This document shows, in pieces, positions 1-9,102 of a stretch of 61,615 bases of DNA. Below the pieces are notes generated by a model. It was not told the DNA's origin. It ran no database searches and saw only the letters and a list, made by a program, of their open reading frames with translations. Numbering within the stretch: position 1 is the first letter of the stretch; every line of letters begins with the position of its first letter. Origin of the DNA: Pseudomonas sp. ICMP 561. GTDB taxonomy: Bacteria; Pseudomonadota; Gammaproteobacteria; Pseudomonadales; Pseudomonadaceae. The stretch is taken from positions 182 to 61,796 of the forward strand of contig NZ_LKBT01000019.1 of assembly GCF_002699985.1 (NCBI RefSeq), in the 5' to 3' direction. Position numbers and translations under genes: made by a program.

Positions 1-77
1 GCTTGCTCGCGATAAGGCTGGATGCAGTTCACTTTAAACCGCGACGTTCTTATCGCGAGCAAGCTCTGCTCCCACAG
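1..77. repeat. REP palindrome pair
   Basis: GCTTGCTCGCGATAAG near position 1 and its complement CTTATCGCGAGCAAGC near 50-65 face each other, the usual paired arrangement of Pseudomonas REP sequences. It lies just beyond the 3' end of the ABC ATPase gene. The left arm may be cut by the window edge. Confidence 0.75.
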
Positions 78-119
78 GGGAATAGCATTTGAAATGGGTA
101 GATGTTTTTGGTTGATCAG

Positions 120-1205
120 TCAAACCACTGCCCGCGGCACAACAATGGTGTCTTCCGGGTGCAAGCGCATCAGCAGCGGAGAGCCAATGGGCGGCAGGCT
201 AAGGTTACCTTCGTGATGGCTTGGCTGACGCAGGCTGACGGTCGGGCCGCCTTCCAGATCGACGAATACCTTGAGGCTTTCACCCTGGAACACGATGTCC
301 GAAACCCGTCCGCGCAGATGATTCCACTCGGGGCCTGAACTGTCGTTGTCCAGCAACAGCTTTTCCGACTGTAACGCGAGGAACACATCCCCCGACGGCG
401 GGATTGGACGGGTTGTACGTAGCGCCGTCGCGCCCAGGTTCAGGCCGCTTTCACTGCGTTGCAACGGAATCAGCGTGCTTTCGCCAATGAAGCTGGCGAC
501 GAAGTCATCGGATGGATGATCGTGCAAGCGACGCGGCGTATCGACTTGTACCAACTGGCCGCCACGCATGATCGCGATACGGTCGCTCATGGTCAGTGCT
601 TCACGCTGGTCGTGGGTGACGTAAATCATTGTTGCGCCGAGGCGTTTGTGCAGGGCGCGCAGCTCAATCTGCATGGTTTCGCGCAGTTGTTTATCGAGCG
701 CGGAAAGAGGTTCGTCCATCAGGATCAATTTGGGTTCGAAGACAATCGCCCGGGCCAGTGCCACCCGTTGTCGCTGGCCGCCGGAAAGCGCTGCGATGGA
801 GCGGTTTTCGTAGCCGCTCAATTCAACCGTTGCCAGCGCCTGTTTCACGCGGCCGAGGCTTTTGGCGGCGCTCTCACCTCTGGCGCGCAGAGGGAAAGCA
901 ACGTTTTCGCCCACCGTCATGTGCGGGAACAGCGCGTAGTTCTGAAAGACCACACCGATTTCGCGTTTGTGCGGTGGCATCAGCGTGACGTCGCGCTCGC
1001 CAAACAGGATGTTGCCGGAGCTGACCCGGATAAAGCCGCCCAGAATGCTTAGCAATGTGGTTTTGCCCGACCCGGAAGGGCCTAGCAGGGACATGAATTC
1101 TCCCGCTTCCACCTTGAGGTTCACGTTGTTTAGCGCCTTCAAACTGCCGTAGTCCTTGCAAACCTGATTGACGCTGACTGATTCAAAACCTTCGGTGAAA
1201 TTCAT
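120..1205 (-). CDS. ABC transporter ATP-binding protein (PotA-like)
   Basis: 361 residues, the usual length for ATPases of the spermidine/putrescine/iron(III) (CUT1/PotA) type that energise uptake from the cytoplasmic face. Visible motifs: Walker A GPSGSGKTT at about 42-50, Q-loop VVFQNYALFPH at 85-95, signature LSGGQ at 140-144, Walker B LILMDEP at 160-166 and switch H198 in VTHDQ. The last roughly 90 residues fit a TOBE domain. It is the last gene of a minus-strand group with a binding protein, two permeases and a GabD-like dehydrogenase, and should power that importer. The substrate (polyamine or gamma-aminobutyrate-like) is inferred only from the neighbours. Confidence 0.92.
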   Translation of the reverse strand: MNFTEGFESVSVNQVCKDYGSLKALNNVNLKVEAGEFMSLLGPSGSGKTTLLSILGGFIRVSSGNILFGERDVTLMPPHKREIGVVFQNYALFPHMTVGENVAFPLRARGESAAKSLGRVKQALATVELSGYENRSIAALSGGQRQRVALARAIVFEPKLILMDEPLSALDKQLRETMQIELRALHKRLGATMIYVTHDQREALTMSDRIAIMRGGQLVQVDTPRRLHDHPSDDFVASFIGESTLIPLQRSESGLNLGATALRTTRPIPPSGDVFLALQSEKLLLDNDSSGPEWNHLRGRVSDIVFQGESLKVFVDLEGGPTVSLRQPSHHEGNLSLPPIGSPLLMRLHPEDTIVVPRAVV

Positions 1206-1335
1206 GAAGCGTCCTCCTGTGCAGAGCGGGTGTCTGCATCCATCTGAACACAGGCGCTGGCCGTGTTCGTGCCGTTTTGAGCCGCCGGGAAGACAGGATC
1301 TGCTGCCCGGCGGTATCCGTGTCCAATGCTGGCCG

Positions 1336-2796
1336 TCAGTCCAGACCGCCGATATGCCAGGCCTTCACTTCGAGGAATTCGTCCAGGCCGTACTTCGAGC
1401 CTTCACGGCCGGTGCCTGACTGCTTCATGCCGCCAAAGGGGGCGACTTCCATGGAAATGATCCCGGTATTCAGACCCACCATGCCGAACTCCAGTCGCTC
1501 ACCTACGCGCCAGGCACGACGCATGTCCTGAGTGAAGTAATACGCACCGAGGCCATACGGCGTCGCGTTGGCCAGCGCCAACGCCTCGGCCTCGTCCTTG
1601 AAACGGAACAGCGGCGCAACAGGGCCGAACGTTTCTTCGCTGGCCAGCAGCATGTCGGCTTTGGCGTCGCGCAACACGGTGGGCTGGACGTAAAGGCCAT
1701 TTCCCTGAGGCGCGCCGCCAATGACTACGCTGGCACCTTTTTCTAGCGCATCGCCGATATGGCGGGCTACTTTGTCGACGGCGGCGGCATTGATCAGCGG
1801 GCCAATCGTGACGCCGGTTTCCAGGCCGTCACCGACTTTAAGATTGGCGACTGCAGCACTCAGGCGCTCGGCAAAACGGTCATAAATACCGTCCTGAACC
1901 AGAATCCGGTTGGCGCAGACGCAGGTTTGCCCGGCGTTGCGGAATTTGCTTTGCATGACCCCGGCAATGGCCAGGTCCAGGTCAGCGTCGTCGAAGACGA
2001 TAAATGGCGCATTGCCGCCCAGCTCCAGGCTCAGACGTTTGATGGTGCTTGCACACTGACTCATCAACAATTGGCCGACCCGGGTCGAGCCTGTGAATGA
2101 CAGCTTGCGTACTGCCGGATTGCTGGTCATTTCACCACCGACCCCGGCAGGCAAACCGGTCAACACGTTGAACACGCCGGCCGGGATTCCGGCGCGCTCT
2201 GCCAGCACCGCCAGCGCCAGGGCTGACAGAGGCGTCATCTCCGAAGGCTTGACCAATACCGAGCAGCCGGCCGCAAGAGCCGGTGCGCATTTGCGGGTGA
2301 TCATCGCGTTGGGGAAGTTCCACGGGGTGATCGCCGCGACGACACCGATCGGTTGTTTGAGTACGATGATCCGTCGATCAGCGACGGGTGAAGGAATGGT
2401 GTCGCCGTAGATCCGGCGGGCTTCTTCAGCGAACCATTTGACGAAGCTGGCGCCATAGGCGATTTCGCCACGTGACTCAGCGAGGGGCTTGCCTTGCTCG
2501 GCGGTCATGATCAGCGCCAGGTCTTCCTGGTTGTCCATGATCAGCTTGAACCAGACTTCAAGAAAACGCGCTCGCTCGGCCGCCGGGACTTCGCGCCAGG
2601 ACACGAAGCGGGCTTCGGCTGCTTCGATGGCACGGCGGGTTTCAGCGGCTTGCAGGGCTGGCACACGAGCGATAACACTGCCATCGGCGGGGTTGGTCAC
2701 GTCCAGCGTCGCGCCGTCATCGGCACTGATCCACTCGCCATTGACGTAGGCGCGCTCAACGAGAAGGGAAGGGTCACGCAGGGTATTTTTCAACAT
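1336..2796 (-). CDS. NAD(P)-dependent succinate-semialdehyde dehydrogenase-like aldehyde dehydrogenase
   Basis: 486 residues, the length of GabD-type aldehyde dehydrogenases that oxidise succinate semialdehyde to succinate in the cytoplasm. Family landmarks: TPWNFPN with N160, the cofactor lysine K183 in KPSE, FTGSTRVG at 244-251, general base E268 in LELGG, and catalytic C302 in GQTCVCANR. It lies between the permease genes and the ATPase gene of the same uptake system, 130 bp before the ATPase, which suggests that the imported compound is degraded through this semialdehyde (putrescine or GABA route). Related glutarate-semialdehyde dehydrogenases cannot be excluded. It starts at an ATG at 2796. 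Confidence 0.88.
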   Translation of the reverse strand: MLKNTLRDPSLLVERAYVNGEWISADDGATLDVTNPADGSVIARVPALQAAETRRAIEAAEARFVSWREVPAAERARFLEVWFKLIMDNQEDLALIMTAEQGKPLAESRGEIAYGASFVKWFAEEARRIYGDTIPSPVADRRIIVLKQPIGVVAAITPWNFPNAMITRKCAPALAAGCSVLVKPSEMTPLSALALAVLAERAGIPAGVFNVLTGLPAGVGGEMTSNPAVRKLSFTGSTRVGQLLMSQCASTIKRLSLELGGNAPFIVFDDADLDLAIAGVMQSKFRNAGQTCVCANRILVQDGIYDRFAERLSAAVANLKVGDGLETGVTIGPLINAAAVDKVARHIGDALEKGASVVIGGAPQGNGLYVQPTVLRDAKADMLLASEETFGPVAPLFRFKDEAEALALANATPYGLGAYYFTQDMRRAWRVGERLEFGMVGLNTGIISMEVAPFGGMKQSGTGREGSKYGLDEFLEVKAWHIGGLD

Positions 2797-2937
2797 GATC
2801 AGGGTGCCTTGAGGGTCCGAACGATGGACTTATTTTAAGAATGTCTGCCCGGTGGCCGATGCCGAGATGGCCTCTGGAGCGGGTGGTAGATGCTGAATTT
2901 GCGCTGCTGGCGGCAGATTTTGCTATTCACCATTACC

Positions 2938-3013
2938 CTTGTAGGAGCTGCCGAAGGCTGCGAGGCGGTGTGTCAGACAAATTGCCTTCGCAGCCTTCGG
3001 CAGCTCCTACAAG
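2938..3013. repeat. REP palindrome pair (AGCTGCCGAAGG family)
   Basis: GTAGGAGCTGCCGAAGGCTG and its inverse CAGCCTTCGGCAGCTCCTAC are separated by about 30 bp. They sit between gabD-like and permease genes inside what is probably one operon, so the hairpin could attenuate the downstream dehydrogenase and ATPase genes. Confidence 0.85.
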
Positions 3014-3022
3014 ATGGTGTTG

Positions 3023-3820
3023 TCAGCTCGGTTTATTGCGCCCTGCGATCACCACCAACAACAGCGACGCCAGAATCAGGATCGAGCTGATCGCCGCGAT
3101 CGTCGGGTCGATTTCATCGCGCAGGGCGGTGAACATCCGTTTGGTCAGGGTCTGGTTGTCGCCGCCGGAAATGAACAGCGCCACCACGGTTTCATCCAGC
3201 GAAGTGATGAAGGCAAACAGCGTGGCCGAGACCAGGCTTGGCTTGATTTGCGGCAGTGTTACGGCCATGAACGCCCGGAAGCGGTTCATGCCCAGGCTGC
3301 GGGCGACCATCTCCTGTGACATGTCGAAATTACGCAAACCGGCCAGCAGGGCGATGATCACGTAGGGCAATGCCAGCATGATGTGCGCCAGAATCAGTCC
3401 GGTCATGGTGCTGATCAGGCCCACCCTGGCGTAGACAAAAAACACCCCGGCGGCGATCAGGATGATCGGCACCATCATCGGCAGCAGCAAAATGATTTGC
3501 AGGGTGCGCACCACCTTCAGGCTGGAGCTGTTGATGGCGTAAGCCGCAGCCATGCCGATGGGCAGGCTGACCAGCGTGGTCACGGCCGCGGTGATCAGGC
3601 TGACCCGTGCTGCCGACATCCATTCAGCACTCTCAAAGAACGCCGCATACCAGCGCAGCGACCACTCCTTGGGCGGGAATTGCAGGAAGCGTGCTTCCGA
3701 GAACGACATCGGCACCACGATCAGAACCGGCAGGATCAGGTAGAGCAGAATGGCGGCTACCAACACGGTGAAAAGCAAATGGGAGACGCGGAGCTGACGC
3801 AGATAGGCAACCAGTTTCAT
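3023..3820 (-). CDS. ABC transporter permease (PotC-like)
   Basis: 265 residues with about six hydrophobic segments, the first near residues 16-38. The cytoplasmic coupling loop has the EAA-type signature: EMVARSLGMNRFRAF followed by LPQIKPSL. This is an inner-membrane subunit of a polyamine-type importer. Its ATG directly follows the stop codon of the preceding permease gene (no gap at 3820/3821), so the two are translated together and presumably form a heterodimeric channel with the ATPase encoded at 120-1205. Confidence 0.9.
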   Translation of the reverse strand: MKLVAYLRQLRVSHLLFTVLVAAILLYLILPVLIVVPMSFSEARFLQFPPKEWSLRWYAAFFESAEWMSAARVSLITAAVTTLVSLPIGMAAAYAINSSSLKVVRTLQIILLLPMMVPIILIAAGVFFVYARVGLISTMTGLILAHIMLALPYVIIALLAGLRNFDMSQEMVARSLGMNRFRAFMAVTLPQIKPSLVSATLFAFITSLDETVVALFISGGDNQTLTKRMFTALRDEIDPTIAAISSILILASLLLVVIAGRNKPS

Positions 3821-4750
3821 TTAGCGCGCTCCCAGAATGCGTTCGATAGGGATGAACTTGTTGATACCCCAGAAAATCAGGAACACCACCAACAGCAGCA
3901 CCAGACCGACCGCACTTGCGGCGCCCCAGGCGTGATAAAGCTCAACGTTGCGCTGGACCAGCATCGATACCAGGATTGTGCGACCACCACCCAGCAGTTC
4001 AGGGGTGATAAAGAAGCCCAGGCAGATGACAAAGACCAGAATTGACCCTGCCATGATTCCGGGAGCGGCCATCGGCAGGAACACCCGGCGGAAGGTGTAA
4101 AAGGGTTTGGCCCCCAGGCTTTCCGAGGCTTGCATAAGGTCCTGCGGGATTTTTTTCATCACTGAATACAGCGGTAGAACCATGAACGGCAGCATGACGT
4201 GCAAGGTGCCGATCACCGTGCCGGTGGTGTTGTGCATCAGGTTCAGCGGTTGATTGATGATGCCCATGTCAATCAACGTCTGGTTGACCAGCCCACGGCG
4301 TTGCAGCAGGACCAGCCAGGCGTAGGAGCGCACCAGTACGCTGGTCCAGAACGGGATAATCACGCAGATCAGAATCAGGTTCGCCCAGAAGCCATGCAGG
4401 CGCGACGCGGCATAGGCGATGGGGAAGCCGAGGAAAATCGACAGCACGGTGACGATGAGGCTGATCTTGAAAGTCAGGACAAAGGTGTCCCAATAAATTC
4501 GCTCTTCGAAAATGCGGACATAGTTGGCCAGGGAGAAGCCTTCTTCGGTCTGCACCGACTGAAATGCCAGCCAGCACATCGGCAGGATCAGCAGCACCAC
4601 CACCATGACCAGCGCCGGGGTGAGCAGCAACATCATCGATGTGTTTTCCTTGCGCTCTTCGCGGGCAAGGGCATCGCTATTGGTCAGCGGCGGTTGCTGC
4701 TTGTGATTGTCGGATTCGGGCAGGGACTTGGCGAGATAAGCATTGGACAT
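3821..4750 (-). CDS. ABC transporter permease (PotB-like)
   Basis: 309 residues. A polar N-terminal extension of about 35 residues precedes the first membrane segment (about 40-62), then five more follow. An EAA-type loop reads LMQASESLGAKPFYTFRRV followed by FLPMAAPG. The start at 4750 has a GGAGAC ribosome-binding site 6 bp upstream. It is the first gene of the permease/dehydrogenase/ATPase unit. The region 5' of it (4870-5011) resembles the region 5' of the binding-protein gene, so both units probably answer to the same regulator. Confidence 0.9.
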   Translation of the reverse strand: MSNAYLAKSLPESDNHKQQPPLTNSDALAREERKENTSMMLLLTPALVMVVVLLILPMCWLAFQSVQTEEGFSLANYVRIFEERIYWDTFVLTFKISLIVTVLSIFLGFPIAYAASRLHGFWANLILICVIIPFWTSVLVRSYAWLVLLQRRGLVNQTLIDMGIINQPLNLMHNTTGTVIGTLHVMLPFMVLPLYSVMKKIPQDLMQASESLGAKPFYTFRRVFLPMAAPGIMAGSILVFVICLGFFITPELLGGGRTILVSMLVQRNVELYHAWGAASAVGLVLLLVVFLIFWGINKFIPIERILGAR

Positions 4751-4869
4751 GTTTGTCTCCCGTCACTGGATCTGGCTGAAGCGCTGGAAGGCGCTCTGCT
4801 TGAGTGTTGGCATATGAACGACTCCCGAAAAGTGGGGGCAGATGCTGAAAGCGAGTGTGTTGCTGTTCC

Positions 4870-5011
4870 GGTCGCTCTGCGGGACCGTGCAATTTCCAAT
4901 GTACCCATATGTCGCCAACGGAAGCCGCTGAAATGCCCTGCGCCAAAGTGCTTTATTGCGTAATGAGGTGGGTAGACGGCATGTCCTGCGTTGAGGCTTC
5001 TGGCACGGTAT
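4870..5011 (-). promoter_or_regulatory. upstream region duplicated before the permease unit (copy A)
   Basis: This segment and 6903-7032 share GGTCGCTCTGCGGGACCGTGC at one end, CTTTATTGCG in the middle and GACGGCATGTC-TGCG at the other. The spacings are almost the same (81 against 78 bp, then 24 and 24 bp). Each copy lies upstream of a minus-strand start, at 4750 and 6844. Conserved spacing suggests a duplicated promoter/operator. No sigma-54 -24/-12 pair could be aligned convincingly, and the regulator is unknown. Confidence 0.6.
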
Positions 5012-5032
5012 CCAGCCCCACCGCCGTGTCAG

Positions 5033-5791
5033 GTAGGAGGCAACTTGTTGGCGAGAGGGCTTGATGCGGTGAGTCAGTGCTGCCGCCTCGCGAACAAGTT
5101 CGCTCCTACCGGGATAGGCGTTCAGTTGTTGCTTCTTCTGCATAAACGACAACCAGCGTTCTTCGGCCTTGATGCCGTCTGCCGACGTCCATATTTCAGG
5201 TAGGAGGCAACTTGTTGGCGAGAGGGCTGATGCGGTGAGTCAGTGCTGCCGCCTCGCGAACAAGTTAGCTCCTACCGGGATAGGCGTTCAGTTGTTACTT
5301 CTTCTGCACAAACGACAGCCAGCGTTCTTCGGCCTTGATGCCGTCTGCCGACATCCATATTTCAGGTAGGAGGCAACTTGTTGGCGAGAGGGCTGATGCG
5401 GTGAGTCAGTGCTGCCGCCTCGCGAACAAGTTCGCTCCTACCGGGAGAGACGTTCAGTTGTTGCTTCTTCTGCATAAACGACAACCAGGTTTTTAGGCCT
5501 TGGTGCCGACGCCCATTTGGCGGCGATGTCAGGTAGGAGGCAACTTGTTGGCGAGAGGGCTGATGCGGTGAGTCAGTGCTGCCGCCTCGCGAACAAGTTC
5601 GCTCCTACCGGGATAGGCGTTCAGTTGTTACTTCTTCTGCACAAACGACAGCCAGCGTTCTTCGGCCTTGGTGCTGTCTACCGACGTCCTTATTTCAGGT
5701 AGGAGGCAACTTGTTGGCGAGAGGGCTTGATGCGGTGAGTCAGTGCTGCCGCCTCGCGAACAAGTTCGCTCCTACCGGGATAGGCGTTCAG
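5033..5791. repeat. 167-bp tandem array: REP-like palindrome plus copies of a gene's 3' end
   Basis: GTAGGAGGCAACTTGTTGG begins at 5033, 5200, 5366, 5533 and 5699, a period of 166-167 bp. Each repeat carries a palindrome (with CGAACAAGTTCGCTCCTACC). The first four are followed by about 60 bp matching the last codons of the binding-protein gene (true copy 5792-5854). These copies lie near 5128-5192, 5294-5358, 5461-5520 (more diverged) and 5627-5691. None has the rest of the gene, so they are not expressed genes. The array separates the binding-protein gene from its permease genes. Confidence 0.93.
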
Positions 5792-6844
5792 TTACTTCTT
5801 CTGCACAAACGACAGCCAGCGTTCTTCTGCCTTGATGCCGTCTGCCGATGCCCACCATTTGGCCGACAGCAATGCTTGGCGAGAGATGTTTTCTGGCGCT
5901 GAAGGCAGCTTGGCAGCACGTTCGGCCGGAATCGTGCCGGTCTTGAACGCTTCCGGATTCAGCGGGCCGTAATCGATGATCATCGGCAGCGCGGCCTGCA
6001 GTTTTGCGTCGATGGCTTCGTTGACGAATTTCATGGCCGCGACTTTGTGTGGCGAGCCTTTGAGCACGCAAAGGGAATTGGTTTCCAGCACGCCCTGGTT
6101 GTAATCGAAGGCGACCGGTGCGCCGTCGGCCTGCACCGCTGTAATGCGGCCGTTCCACGCCTGAATCATGTCCACTTCGCCGTCGCTGATCAGTTGTGCT
6201 GACTGGCCGCCCGATGTCCACCAGGTCGCGATGTGCGGTTTGATTTCTTCCAGTTTCTTGAAGGCGCGTTCTACATCCAGCGGGTAGAGCTTGTCGGGGG
6301 CTACGCCGTCAGCCAGCAGGGCGATTTCCAGGGTTGGACGCGGCAGGTTGCGCAATGAACGCTGACCCGGGAATTTCTTCGTGTCCCAGAAATCCGCCCA
6401 GGTCTTCGGCGCCTTGTCGTCTTTGAATGCATCGGTGCGGTAAGCCAGCACGGTGGAGTAGCTGATGTAGCCAACGCTGTAATCATCCTTGAGGTCCGCA
6501 GGCAATTGCGCTGCGTTGGGGATCAGCGCCAGGTCGAGCTTTTCGAACAAGCCTTCCTGCTGGCCGCGAACGCAGTCGCCGGTGGGCAGGTCCACCACAT
6601 CCCAGGTGACTTTGCCGCTTTCGACCTGGGTCTTGATGATGGGGTAGGCTTTGGGCGAACTGTCCTGTTTCAGCGTAAGGCCGAGTTTCTTCGCGGCAGG
6701 CTCGAGGATCGCCTTGCTTTGCGCTTCCTGATAAGCGCCGCCTTGGGACACAAATGTGATGTCTTCAGCAAACGCCATATTGGCGCAGCCGGTAAGGATT
6801 GCCAGACTCGCCAGTTTGAAGCTGCGGATACTCGATGCTGTCAT
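5792..6844 (-). CDS. ABC transporter periplasmic binding protein (PotD-like)
   Basis: 350 residues with an N-terminal secretion signal ending near MAFA/EDITF (about residue 26). The mature protein fits family 1/PotD-type binding proteins: FVSQGGAYQEAQ, YPIIKTQVESGKVTWDVVD and DMIQAWNGRI. It should capture the substrate in the periplasm for the permeases encoded downstream. The start at 6844 has a GGGGAGA ribosome-binding site. The gene is monocistronic or leads the operon, followed by a five-unit repeat array that has copied its last 20 or so codons. Polyamine or GABA specificity is inferred from the adjacent GabD-like gene. Confidence 0.9.
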   Translation of the reverse strand: MTASSIRSFKLASLAILTGCANMAFAEDITFVSQGGAYQEAQSKAILEPAAKKLGLTLKQDSSPKAYPIIKTQVESGKVTWDVVDLPTGDCVRGQQEGLFEKLDLALIPNAAQLPADLKDDYSVGYISYSTVLAYRTDAFKDDKAPKTWADFWDTKKFPGQRSLRNLPRPTLEIALLADGVAPDKLYPLDVERAFKKLEEIKPHIATWWTSGGQSAQLISDGEVDMIQAWNGRITAVQADGAPVAFDYNQGVLETNSLCVLKGSPHKVAAMKFVNEAIDAKLQAALPMIIDYGPLNPEAFKTGTIPAERAAKLPSAPENISRQALLSAKWWASADGIKAEERWLSFVQKK

Positions 6845-6902
6845 ATGAAGGTCTCCCCGATGGTTGGCAGATTTCTTGAGCGAACTGGAGATTTTTGCTG
6901 TC

Positions 6903-7032
6903 GGTCGCTCTGCGGGACCGTGCCTTAATTTACTGGCATGTCGGGAAATGAAGCGGGCACAAATGCGCGGCGCAGAAGCGCTTTATTGCGAAAAGGGGAG
7001 GAGGGACGGCATGTCGTGCGCTTGAGGGGCTT
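6903..7032 (-). promoter_or_regulatory. upstream region of the binding-protein gene (copy B of the duplicated control region)
   Basis: Partner of 4870-5011. CTTTATTGCG is at 6981-6990 and GACGGCATGTC starts at 7005, both at matching spacing. The core read toward the gene is CGCAATAAAGCGCTTCTGCG. It begins about 60 bp upstream of the 6844 start, in a position suited to a promoter or activator site. Confidence 0.6.
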
Positions 7033-7123
7033 GACCATACAGCCCCAAAGGTTGGCCCCGTCTTTGTAGGCGAGGCCTTGGTGTCCATAGCACCGCGGTA
7101 TCTTGCTGCAGACATTGGACCTG

Positions 7124-7211
7124 TAGGAGTGAGCTTGCTCGCGATAGCGGTCGATCAGTTACAGAACATTTGACTGGCAAGACCGCTATCGCGAGCAAGC
7201 TCACTCCTACA
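7124..7211. repeat. REP palindrome pair (GAGTGAGCTTGCTCGCGAT family)
   Basis: GTAGGAGTGAGCTTGCTCGC and its inverse GCGAGCAAGCTCACTCCTAC are about 45 bp apart. Inner arms GATAGCGGTC/GACCGCTATC extend the stem. The pair lies between the polyamine-type system and the iron-type system, immediately 3' of the ATPase gene that ends at 7223, and may help terminate or stabilise that transcript. Confidence 0.88.
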
Positions 7212-7222
7212 AAAGTGGTGTG

Positions 7223-8011
7223 TCAGACTGCCGCTTTAAGCACCGACACCGGATAAATCGCGGTGAAAGCCCCGTCGTCGACGCTGATCGCCCGGCAGTC
7301 CACGCCATACACATGGGCAAGGTTTTCCGGGGTCAATGTGCTGCGCGTCGGGCCGCTGCAGTGAACGTGGCCGTGATGCAGCATCAACGTGTCATCGGCG
7401 TAGCGGCTGGCCAGATTCATGTCGTGGAAGATCGCCAGAGTGACGATGTTTTCCTTGCGGGTATAAGCGCTGACCGCGTCGAGAATCTGCAATTGATTGG
7501 CCAGGTCCAGCGCGGAAGTGGGTTCGTCGAGCAGCAACAGGCGCGGGCTGCGGACCAAAGCCAGTGCCAGGGAAATCATCTGCCGCTCGCCCCCGGACAA
7601 CTGCCCCGGCTGGCATTCGGCAAAACGCTGCAAACCCAGTAGCTCAAGCATTTCACTGGCTTTGCGCTGCGCATCCTTGCCGGTTGCCCAACCGCGTGCG
7701 CTGCCGTGCTGAGCGAGCAGCAGCAGTTCATAGGTGGAAAGACGTACGTCCAGATGCGCCAGATCCTGAGCCACGTAGCCAATCAGTTTGGCGCGTACCG
7801 CTGCAGATGACCCCAGCAGGTCGATGCCGTCGATGGTGGCCGAACCTTGCGCTTTGGTCAGCCCGCACAGGCCTTTCATGAACGTTGATTTGCCCGCGCC
7901 GTTGGCACCCAGCAGCGCCAGGGTACGGCCTGCTTCGGCTTTCACCGCCAGCCCGTCGAGGATGGTGCGGCCGTGGATCGTGACGCGATAGTCAGCAGTG
8001 GAGAAGCTCAT
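7223..8011 (-). CDS. iron-siderophore/hemin-type ABC transporter ATP-binding protein (FecE-like)
   Basis: 262 residues. Walker A GANGAGKS at 35-42, signature LSGGERQ at 138-144, Walker B LLLLDEP at 158-164 and switch H196 in FHDMNL. The family serves binding-protein-dependent import of iron chelates, hemin or vitamin B12. Its ATG overlaps the stop of the permease gene by four bases (8008-8011), which indicates coupling. It is the last gene of the binding protein-permease-ATPase operon. Confidence 0.93.
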   Translation of the reverse strand: MSFSTADYRVTIHGRTILDGLAVKAEAGRTLALLGANGAGKSTFMKGLCGLTKAQGSATIDGIDLLGSSAAVRAKLIGYVAQDLAHLDVRLSTYELLLLAQHGSARGWATGKDAQRKASEMLELLGLQRFAECQPGQLSGGERQMISLALALVRSPRLLLLDEPTSALDLANQLQILDAVSAYTRKENIVTLAIFHDMNLASRYADDTLMLHHGHVHCSGPTRSTLTPENLAHVYGVDCRAISVDDGAFTAIYPVSVLKAAV

Positions 8012-9093
8012 CGGGAAGTCAGTCTCCGGTCGCGCAGGATAAGAATGATGAAGAATGGCAAGCCGATCAGTGAAGTCACCATGCCGATGGGCAGCACTGC
8101 GCCCGGCACGATCAACTTGCTGGCCAGCGAAGCGAGGGTGACGAAGATGATGCCGCAGGCAATGGTCACACCGATGGTGAAGCGTTGATCTTCGCCCACC
8201 AGCAAGCGCGCAACGTGGGGTGCAACCAGACCGACAAAGCCGATGATGCCGACTACGGAGGTCACCGCACCGGCCAGCAACGCAGCCAGCATCAGCATCA
8301 CAGTCCGAATACGTCGCACCGGAATACCAAACACCACCGCCTGTTCACCAAAACTGCGCAGTGCGGTCAGCGCCCAGGCCTGAACCAGCACCACCGGAAT
8401 GGCAATTGCCGCGATAATCGCGCACAGCGTGACCTTGTTCCAGGTCGCGTGCAGCAGCGAACCCATGAGCCAGAACACGATGCTTTGCAGTTGATCGACG
8501 CTGGCCACGTATTGCACCAGACCCAGCAACGAACTGAACACGAAGTGCACGGCGATCCCCAGCAGGGTAATCGCTTGCAGGCCTACATGGCCGCGGGTCA
8601 GCAGCAGAATGATGCCCACGGTCAGCAACGAGAACAGAAAGGCGTTGCCGGTGACCAACAGGTCGGCACCGAACCCCGGCAGGGCATTGCCGAGGGAAAA
8701 GTTGAAAGCCAATGCCAGCGATGCGCCAAAGCCCGCCGCCGAGGAAATCCCCAACGTAAAGGGTTCGGCCAACGGGTTGTCGAGTACCGTCTGCATCATC
8801 AGCCCGGCCAGCGCCAGACAGGTGCCCGCAAGCACCGCCATGAGCGTCATGGGCATGCGCAGCTCCCAGAGGATCACACGGGTGCTGGCGTCGACGCTGT
8901 CAGGCTGCAACAGTCCGCTCATGGCCTGACCGAACGTCAGCGTCCCTGAACCGACGATCAGGTCGGCAATGAAAGCCACCACTGCGATCACTAGCAGGCT
9001 GATCAGCAACACCGTGCGCTTCCACACGGTGTGGGTGTAGCGGGTCTGGTAGCTGCTGGTGTCAGATGAAGCGTTACCGATAGAGGTCGTCAT
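8008..9093 (-). CDS. FecCD-family ABC transporter permease
   Basis: 361 residues with about ten hydrophobic helices. Characteristic stretches are NPLAEPFTLGISSAAGFGAS and the late loop GFVGLVAPHVARLLVGEDQR, both typical of the iron-chelate/B12 permease family (FecCD/BtuC), which works as a homodimer. The polar N-terminus of about 25 residues precedes the first helix. It is coupled downstream to the ATPase gene and lies 9 bp after the binding-protein gene. Confidence 0.93.
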   Translation of the reverse strand: MTTSIGNASSDTSSYQTRYTHTVWKRTVLLISLLVIAVVAFIADLIVGSGTLTFGQAMSGLLQPDSVDASTRVILWELRMPMTLMAVLAGTCLALAGLMMQTVLDNPLAEPFTLGISSAAGFGASLALAFNFSLGNALPGFGADLLVTGNAFLFSLLTVGIILLLTRGHVGLQAITLLGIAVHFVFSSLLGLVQYVASVDQLQSIVFWLMGSLLHATWNKVTLCAIIAAIAIPVVLVQAWALTALRSFGEQAVVFGIPVRRIRTVMLMLAALLAGAVTSVVGIIGFVGLVAPHVARLLVGEDQRFTIGVTIACGIIFVTLASLASKLIVPGAVLPIGMVTSLIGLPFFIILILRDRRLTSR

Positions 9094-9102
9094 GGTTGCG
9101 GG

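Noticed and set aside
4870..5011. Sigma-54 promoter in the duplicated control region
   Set aside because: GG and GC elements could be found but not at the required spacing in both copies.
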